DNA of 56,124 nucleotides, taken from NCBI GenBank assembly GCA_009774615.1, contig VSOC01000009.1, positions 1 to 56,124 of the forward strand, read 5' to 3'. Positions 52,004 through 56,124 of this stretch are shown in pieces. The notes below the pieces were generated by a model. It searched no databases, was not told the DNA's origin, and worked only from the letters and a program-made list of their open reading frames with translations. The position numbers were made by a program, and so were the translations under genes. Numbering within the stretch: position 1 is the stretch's first letter; each line of letters opens with the position of its first letter. The DNA is from Lachnospiraceae bacterium. Its GTDB lineage: Bacteria > Bacillota > Clostridia > Lachnospirales > Lachnospiraceae.

Positions 52004-52530
52004 AATTGTGCGGATTAAAAGAAAAAGCCCGGGGGCTTGCAGCCTTTTTTTTGAGTACAGGTCTGCTGATCTGGCTGGATCAGTGGACGAAAAGCCTTGC
52101 CGTTCAACACTTGATGAGAAAGCCGGCGATCGTACTGCTTCCGGGGATATTTGAACTACGCTATCTGGAAAATAGAGGGGCAGCTTTTGGAATGTTTCAG
52201 GGACGGCAGATGTTTTTCTTTCTGGTGGCTGTGATTGTATTTTTCATTGTTCTTTTTGGACTTTACCGTATGCCGTTTACCAGGCGTTATCTGCCCCTGG
52301 CTGTCTGTATGTCGCTTATCGTGGCGGGGGCGGCAGGGAACATGATTGATCGGCTGACACAGCAGTATGTTGTCGATTTTCTCTATTTTTGTCTGATTGA
52401 TTTTCCGATTTTTAATGTGGCGGACTGTTATGTTACCGTGGCAGCGTTTTGTCTGATTGGCCTGGTAATGTGGTACTATAACGATGAGGACTGGGAAGTG
52501 TTTTTATGGAAGAGAACAGGCAGGGTTTAG
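51994..52530 (+). CDS. lspA: Lipoprotein signal peptidase (signal peptidase II)
   Basis: A 178-residue, four-helix membrane aspartyl protease. Conserved LDQWTKSLA, ENRGAAFGMFQG, AGAAGNMIDRLTQQYVVDFL (first catalytic Asp) and FPIFNVADCYV (second). The N-terminal extension of about 10 basic residues is common. It overlaps aroB and rluD at its two ends, so all three are co-translated. The window encodes at least three predicted substrates (lipoproteins at 14916, 19141 and 46363). Confidence 0.95.
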   Translation: MPIKLCGLKEKARGLAAFFLSTGLLIWLDQWTKSLAVQHLMRKPAIVLLPGIFELRYLENRGAAFGMFQGRQMFFFLVAVIVFFIVLFGLYRMPFTRRYLPLAVCMSLIVAGAAGNMIDRLTQQYVVDFLYFCLIDFPIFNVADCYVTVAAFCLIGLVMWYYNDEDWEVFLWKRTGRV

Positions 52531-53444
52531 AACTGTGTTTTTTGGCGGAAGAAGACGATCAGGAAGTGCGGGTGGACCAATACCTTGCCGAATGCTGTGA
52601 ACATCTGTCGCGATCTTATCTTCAGAAACTGATGAAAACCGGAGCCGTGCTGGTGAATGAAAAGCCGGTAAAGGCAAGCTATAAGTTAAATGAAGGTGAC
52701 CGGATTACCTGTTATGTTCCAAAGGCGGTGGAGCCGGAGATTTTAGCCGAACCCCTGCCTTTGGATATTCTTTTTGAAGATAAGGATGTTATTCTGATTA
52801 ATAAGCCCAAGGGCATGGTGGTTCACCCGGCACCGGGGCATACTTCAGGTACCTTAGTCAACGGGCTTTTATACCACTGCAGGGGAGAACTGTCCGGAAT
52901 TAACGGGGTTATGCGGCCGGGAATCGTCCACCGTATCGATAAAGACACGACCGGAGTGATTGTTGCCTGTAAAAATGATGCTTCCCATCGTGCACTTGCT
53001 GCACAGTTAAAGGAACATTCTATTACCCGCCGGTATTATGCCATTGTTCACGGGAATTTTTCTGCTGATGAGGGAACGGTCAATGCACCAATCGGGAGGC
53101 ATCCGGTGGATCGCAAGAAAATGAGCATTAACGAAAAAAACGGCAGGGAAGCGATTACCCATTACCGCGTGCTTGAACGCCTGGGCAATTATACCTGGAT
53201 TGAATGTCGTCTGGAAACCGGCAGAACACACCAGATTCGGGTGCACATGGCAAGTATAAAGCATCCGCTTTTAGGCGATGAGGTCTATGGGCCGGGAAAC
53301 TGTCCGATAAAGCATCTTCAGGGGCAGACTCTTCATGCCGGAGTTTTGGGATTTATTCATCCGTCAACCGGGGAATACAGGGAATTTTCGGCACCTTTAC
53401 CCGATTATTTCACAAAGCTTCTGGACCGATTTCGTTTAGGATAA
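52506..53444 (+). CDS. RluD-type pseudouridine synthase
   Basis: A 312-residue RNA pseudouridine synthase: S4 domain at about 15-75 (VDQYLAECCEHLSRSYLQKL) and the RluA/C/D catalytic domain with VINKPKGMVVHPAPGH and PGIVHRIDKDTTGVIV-ACKND (catalytic Asp), then ETGRTHQIRVHM. Overlaps lspA by 25 bp, the widespread lspA-rluD pairing. Target is probably 23S rRNA, but Firmicute paralogues vary. It is the last intact housekeeping gene before the degraded right flank. Confidence 0.93.
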   Translation: MEENRQGLELCFLAEEDDQEVRVDQYLAECCEHLSRSYLQKLMKTGAVLVNEKPVKASYKLNEGDRITCYVPKAVEPEILAEPLPLDILFEDKDVILINKPKGMVVHPAPGHTSGTLVNGLLYHCRGELSGINGVMRPGIVHRIDKDTTGVIVACKNDASHRALAAQLKEHSITRRYYAIVHGNFSADEGTVNAPIGRHPVDRKKMSINEKNGREAITHYRVLERLGNYTWIECRLETGRTHQIRVHMASIKHPLLGDEVYGPGNCPIKHLQGQTLHAGVLGFIHPSTGEYREFSAPLPDYFTKLLDRFRLG

Positions 53445-53701
53445 TGCTTTTTCTGAAAGGAAGAGGACTGGAGCAGGGGAAGAGGATCTACAAGCATGTG
53501 ATGGCAGACCGTGTGTTGGCGCGGAAAAAGCAGCATCTTGTAAATTTTCTTGACGATTTCAGCGGCCTCGGGGTCAACGATTAGCTGGTGCTTGTCTTTG
53601 GGGTCTTTTATGTAGCCATAAGGAGCAAAAGAGCCGATGCACTGGCCGTTGCGCCGTCTGTAATCGAAAACCTGCCGGATTTTCTTAAGGTCTGATAACA
53701 A
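53405..53701 (-). pseudogene. Fragment of a large serine recombinase
   Basis: The minus frame reads DLKKIRQVFDYRRRNGQCIG, SFAPYGYIKDPKDKHQLIVD and PEAAEIVKKIYKML, the recombinase-domain start of large serine recombinases ('GxFIGSxAPYGYxxDPxDxxxLVIDxxAAxIVxxIF'). After about residue 57 similarity is lost and the frame runs antisense through the rluD end. The N-terminal catalytic resolvase domain and most of the C-terminus are gone. A scar of an integrated mobile element. Confidence 0.7.
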
Positions 53702-53831
53702 TATTGGTGGTTCATCACGTTAGTTAGCGGACGCCCATCCAACGGTTCTTCTATATGCCGTTTCCGTTGGCGGCTGGGTAACTTATAAGATGATGAAACT
53801 TGTGTCTACCAATCAATGAGAATTTAGACTT
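53702..53831. other. Gap with an imperfect inverted repeat beside the recombinase fragment
   Basis: CCAACGG (53739-53745) and CCGTTGG (53764-53770) form a 7-bp inverted repeat, with partial pairing of the flanking GCCC/GGC bases. No coding frame is convincing. It may be left over from an element end or recombination site. Confidence 0.3.
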
Positions 53832-54248
53832 CTATATATTTATATCGAATACCGCCTTTAGTTGTCCATTCTCTATAAAAAACTCTATTTCAAACCATAA
53901 ATCCAACGGTTCTCCAAAACTCGTTGGATTGTAACAAACCATATCCCAATTATTAGTTTCAAGCCTTGCTTCGTCCGCGTCATCTATGTCCGTCATACAG
54001 GATTTTTGGAAATGATCTACTATAAATTTTTTACCTTCATATTCTTCCCACAAAGCTAATTGCTCAACTAACCATTTTCCAAATCCCAAGCAGGCATTTT
54101 CAGGTGTGGGATCTGCCTTAATGAAAGAGGCCCATGAAAGTTTCGGTGGAATGCTGGATACAAGTTTTGCATATTCTTTGTCTGCAATCGTATCTACCAT
54201 CAACGCAATCAATTCCTGTGCTTTTGACTTAAATTCTAATTGTGCCAT
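53832..54248 (-). CDS. Conserved-looking protein of unknown function
   Basis: A 138-residue soluble protein, start at ATG 54248 behind AAGGAGAAGACAC (an in-frame ATG at 54269 lies within the previous gene fragment). N-terminal helices (QELIALMVDTIADKEYAKLV), a Trp-rich middle (WASFIKADPTPENA; GFGKWLVEQLALWEEYEGKK) and an alternating C-terminal strand (LDLWFEIEFFIENGQLKAVF). No motif I recognise. More AT-rich than the core genes. It directly follows the truncated kinase and overlaps its frame by 20 bp. Confidence 0.6.
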   Translation of the reverse strand: MAQLEFKSKAQELIALMVDTIADKEYAKLVSSIPPKLSWASFIKADPTPENACLGFGKWLVEQLALWEEYEGKKFIVDHFQKSCMTDIDDADEARLETNNWDMVCYNPTSFGEPLDLWFEIEFFIENGQLKAVFDINI

Positions 54249-54477
54249 TTTGTGTCTTCTCCTTATCATAAACAGAACAGTGTAAGAAGCTATTCAGCAA
54301 ATAGCAAATATTGTGAACTACCATTTCTTTTGTTTCTTCGGTTACTTGAAACGGGTTGGCATCCCAACACCAATCTCCGTCAAGGAAAACGCTGTTGGTT
54401 AAATCTTTTTTTAATTGCTGGCTTACGGTTGTTTTGCCAACTCCCATTGTCCCGCCAATTATATATAATGTTTTCAT
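54229..54477 (-). pseudogene. Truncated P-loop kinase-like gene
   Basis: Starts with a proper binding site (GGAGAAAG) and reads MKTLYIIGGTMGVGKTTVSQ (Walker A GGTMGVGKTT), VFLDGDWCWDANPFQV and MVVHNICYLLNSFLHCSVYD. This is the first 65-70 residues of a nucleotide/shikimate-kinase-like protein of about 170 residues. The remaining residues (DKEKTQNGTIRI) are simply the ribosome binding site and start of the next gene read out of frame, so the lid and C-terminal half have been deleted. Confidence 0.65.
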
Positions 54478-54523
54478 AGCTTTCTCCGTTAAATTACGAA
54501 TGTTTAGTTCAATAAGCTGGAAA

Positions 54524-54973
54524 TTACAGATATCTTACATATACTCTTGAATCTTCTCCATGCATATCTTTCATCATTCCAAAAAACTCATACCCATATT
54601 TCTCATATAGTCCATTATGATTTGTTGAAATATAAATGCTATTAATTCCATCTGCTTTTGCCAATGTTTCAGCGTAACTTAACAGCTTTCCAACATAACG
54701 GTGTCCTCTGTAATGCGGAAAGGTATATACCCACCCAATCCATGGTGTTAATTCTGTTGGCTGAATATCGTCCTTATCAGCAAATGTGCAAAAAGAAATC
54801 AAATCTCCTCCCTCTGTCAACATAAGCACCTTTGTATTTTCACCGACATTTTCCTTTAACTTTTGATTTTTTAACAGTTCATATAAAAACTGACCTGCCT
54901 CCCAATCACTTTCTTTAATCTTTGAAAGCCAATATTCTTTGTTATCTGTACTGAAATATTCGATTATGTTCAT
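54524..54973 (-). CDS. GNAT-family N-acetyltransferase
   Basis: A 149-residue acetyltransferase. Acetyl-CoA motif region LTPWIGWVYTFPHYRGHRYVGKLL contains the R/Q-x-x-G-x-G/A-like loop (here YRGHRYVGK), preceded by GDLISFCTFADKDDI and followed by IYISTNHNGLYEKYGYEFFG. TAGGAGGATAAC precedes ATG. Substrate unknown. Same strand and AT-rich style as the two ORFs after it. Confidence 0.85.
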   Translation of the reverse strand: MNIIEYFSTDNKEYWLSKIKESDWEAGQFLYELLKNQKLKENVGENTKVLMLTEGGDLISFCTFADKDDIQPTELTPWIGWVYTFPHYRGHRYVGKLLSYAETLAKADGINSIYISTNHNGLYEKYGYEFFGMMKDMHGEDSRVYVRYL

Positions 54974-55111
54974 AAAGTTATCCTCCTAACTCCGGTGTAT
55001 TATTGTGTTCAGTTTAGCACATTTATAGAACATCTACAAGATTCCATGTATGAAAAAGCAAAAAGGATGTATTCTTCACTTGACAATGCGGCAAAGAGCT
55101 TATGAGCCAAG

Positions 55112-55294
55112 ATGAAAGAGTCGTCATGGACGGCGGCAAATGAATCCGTGTGGAGCATGGAAAGCGAAAGCTGCCAGTCAAGTGTTGCCAGTATGATATG
55201 CAATTTACAAAAAAAGATAGAGCCGGACAGCAAAAATCCCACTTACATAAAGACGGTTTTAGGTATAGGCTACAAGTTTGCTTCCGGGGAATGA
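55112..55294 (+). pseudogene. C-terminal tail of an OmpR-type response regulator
   Basis: The frame ends in ASMICNLQKKIEPDSKNPTY followed by IKTVLGIGYKFASGE, the recognition-helix and wing end of an OmpR/PhoB winged helix ('VxxxISxLRKKIExDPxxPxYIxTVxGxGYxF'). The 5' side is not a receiver domain and includes a stop at 55103. Only about 40 residues of the regulator remain. Confidence 0.6.
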
Positions 55295-55332
55295 CAACTG
55301 CTTTGACGGTATCATCAACAACACGCCGATAC

Positions 55333-55379
55333 CCACCTCTAACAAAAAATTATCCAGTGGATGATTTTTTGTTAGGTGG
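55333..55379. terminator. Long imperfect hairpin, probable bidirectional terminator
   Basis: CCACCT pairs with AGGTGG, then, after a two-base bulge, AACAAAAAAT pairs with ATTTTTTGTT, and ATCC with GGAT at the tip. The A6 and T6 tracts flank the tip stem on both strands, as in bidirectional terminators. It lies between the regulator tail (+) and the PadR gene (-). Confidence 0.55.
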
Positions 55380-55415
55380 CGGGAGTACGTCACGAGATAA
55401 TTCCTTGTTAAGATG

Positions 55416-55943
55416 TTATCCGTTATTGATTTTCAAAGAAGCTATCCATTTTTCTATTGCTTCAACCAACACAAATTGTTGTCGTAAAACTGCCATACCT
55501 GTTTCGGGAATTTCCGGGATATTTTCTTTTTCATGTATATTTTCTTCTAAATAGGCTTTCAGTGTTTTAACATTTTTTTCAATGCTTGATACACATGATT
55601 TCTGGGCTTCAAGAGGCAGACGATCTAAGTTTACAATCACAGCATTAAAATCTAAAAATATATGGATAGGTTTAGCAGCAATTTCTAACATAAGCCTTTC
55701 AAATTCTTTTTCTCCAGCGTCTGTAAGAGAATAGATAGCTTTTTCGGGCATTTTCCCCTCTTTTACAATAGCAGCTTTGATAAATCCTTTTTCCTCTAAC
55801 TGAATTGCCTTTTTGTAAATAGATGGTGTGCTGATTTTTACCCATTTGGATATATTGCGGTATTCTACCAACTTTTGAATATCATAGGCTCCCATAGGCT
55901 CCTTTTTCAACATTCCCAACACAATTAAATCAATCGTAGCCAT
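55416..55943 (-). CDS. PadR-family transcriptional regulator
   Basis: A 175-residue regulator. Winged helix at about 1-80 (MATIDLIVLGMLKKEPMGAY, ISTPSIYKKAIQLEEKGFI, EKAIYSLTDAGEKEFERLM) and a C-terminal helical dimerisation/sensing domain of the Vir_act_alpha_C type (about 85-170). ATG at 55943 follows GAAAGGTGGG; 31 further upstream codons read by the open frame are promoter DNA. PadR regulators usually repress an adjacent exporter or detoxification gene; an outward promoter with matching operators faces the right edge of the window. Confidence 0.88.
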   Translation of the reverse strand: MATIDLIVLGMLKKEPMGAYDIQKLVEYRNISKWVKISTPSIYKKAIQLEEKGFIKAAIVKEGKMPEKAIYSLTDAGEKEFERLMLEIAAKPIHIFLDFNAVIVNLDRLPLEAQKSCVSSIEKNVKTLKAYLEENIHEKENIPEIPETGMAVLRQQFVLVEAIEKWIASLKINNG

Positions 55944-55998
55944 ACTGACCCACCTTTCTTTTCTTTTATGAATAGGAAGCAGATAGCACCTGTTCATG

Positions 55999-56013
55999 CT
56001 GTAATTTATAGTA
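55999..56013. promoter_or_regulatory. Operator copy 1, over the padR -10
   Basis: CTGTAATTTATAGTA differs from copy 2 (CTATAATTTATAGTA at 56073-56087) at one base of 15 and overlaps the padR -10 box, which fits autorepression. Confidence 0.6.
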
Positions 56014-56036
56014 TTTGATTTTATAGCTTTTGTCAA
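56008..56036 (-). promoter_or_regulatory. Sigma-A promoter of padR
   Basis: Minus strand TTGACA (56036-56031), 17 bp, TACTAT (56013-56008), about 65 bp from the ATG at 55943. Confidence 0.7.
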
Positions 56037-56062
56037 TAAAGAGAAAATATCTGTCTATTCTC

Positions 56063-56091
56063 TTGACAAACACTATAATTTATAGTAGTAT
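56063..56091 (+). promoter_or_regulatory. Outward promoter for a gene beyond the right edge
   Basis: TTGACA (56063-56068), 17 bp, TAGTAT (56086-56091). The spacer is almost filled by operator copy 2. Confidence 0.65.
56072..56086. promoter_or_regulatory. Operator copy 2, perfect palindrome in the outward promoter spacer
   Basis: ACTATAA-T-TTATAGT is a perfect 7+1+7 inverted repeat centred at 56079, between the -35 and -10 of the outward promoter. Confidence 0.65.
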
Positions 56092-56107
56092 GTCACTTAC
56101 AGCAGTA

Positions 56108-56122
56108 TGCTATAAATTATAT
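56108..56122. promoter_or_regulatory. Operator copy 3, inverted orientation
   Basis: The reverse complement ATATAATTTATAGCA matches copy 2 (CTATAATTTATAGTA) at 13 of 15 bases and lies just downstream of the outward transcription start. Confidence 0.5.
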
Positions 56123-56124
56123 TA

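Noticed and set aside
53739..53770. Integron attC or complete attachment site
   Set aside because: The inverted repeat is short and lacks the R/L box organisation of attC; only a degraded recombinase is present, so no site type can be assigned.
1..56124. CRISPR arrays, rRNA and tRNA genes, complete insertion sequences
   Set aside because: No regularly spaced repeats, no rRNA-like stretches, no CCA-ended cloverleaf that I could fold with confidence, and no intact transposase were seen; short tRNAs could still be missed by eye.

Overview
The window looks like a chromosomal segment of an anaerobic, low-to-middle G+C Firmicute, most likely a Lachnospiraceae (Clostridium cluster XIVa) gut bacterium. 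The reasons are the gene order radC-mreC-mreD-mrdA-minC-minD-minE-rodA-mgsA-dacA, the YggS-SepF-AroB-LspA-RluD block, AGGAGG-type ribosome binding sites, sigma-A promoters of the TTGACA/TATAAT type, and clostridial-type pentose enzymes. No rRNA, tRNA or CRISPR array is visible.

Layout. (1) 1-1576 is a degraded left flank: the 3' part of a DUF1963/YwqG-like gene (RHS-immunity style), an orphan RHS core fragment, a membrane-protein fragment and the C-terminal third of a radical SAM gene. (2) 1577-8770 is a lactose/galactoside module (AraC regulator, divergent GH2 beta-galactosidase, GPH symporter) followed by an AzgA-type purine permease. (3) 8823-12366 is an McrBC type IV restriction pair, closed by a bidirectional terminator. 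(4) 12423-13307 is a DUF362 protein that shares a symmetric promoter with the next block. (5) 13414-28001 is a large L-arabinose island: a membrane histidine kinase, a sugar-binding lipoprotein and an AraC-type response regulator (an AraPST-like three-component extracellular sensor); a convergent GntR/LacI-fold AraR repressor; a YtfQRT-YjfF-type ABC importer; then araA, a clostridial AraK-type ribulokinase and araD. (6) 28131-32135 (minus strand) is an AraC regulator, xylulokinase and an L-fucose-isomerase-like protein of the kind shown to be a xylose isomerase in Clostridium acetobutylicum. Arabinose and xylose routes therefore meet at D-xylulose 5-phosphate. (7) 32384-36297 is a tetrapyrrole block (cobI, bioY, hemC, cobA-hemD fusion). 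(8) 36416-37720 is a YnbB-like PLP enzyme. (9) 37870-47349 is the cell-shape and septum-placement operon. (10) 47435-53444 holds a small P-loop protein, an HlyD-like adaptor, yggS, sepF, aroB, lspA and rluD. (11) 53445-56124 is a second degraded flank with a serine-recombinase fragment, a truncated P-loop kinase, an orphan ORF, a GNAT acetyltransferase, a response-regulator tail, and a PadR regulator whose promoter and an outward promoter carry three copies of one operator.

How they work together. The central island senses external pentose (lipoprotein, kinase, response regulator), imports it (ABC system), converts it to xylulose 5-phosphate (AraA/AraK/AraD or the isomerase/XylB pair), and is probably held off by AraR when arabinose is absent. 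The housekeeping block couples lateral wall growth (MreC/D, PBP2, RodA) to septum placement (MinCDE, SepF). The most unusual points are the three-component sensor with a terminator buried in the convergent repressor gene, a YtfQ-type importer linked to arabinose genes, a roughly 250-residue insertion in PBP2, a 30-bp tandem repeat inside lacZ, an uncharacterised P-loop/HlyD pair beside sepF, and the PadR operator triad. All functional calls rest on reading motifs and context; no database search was run.
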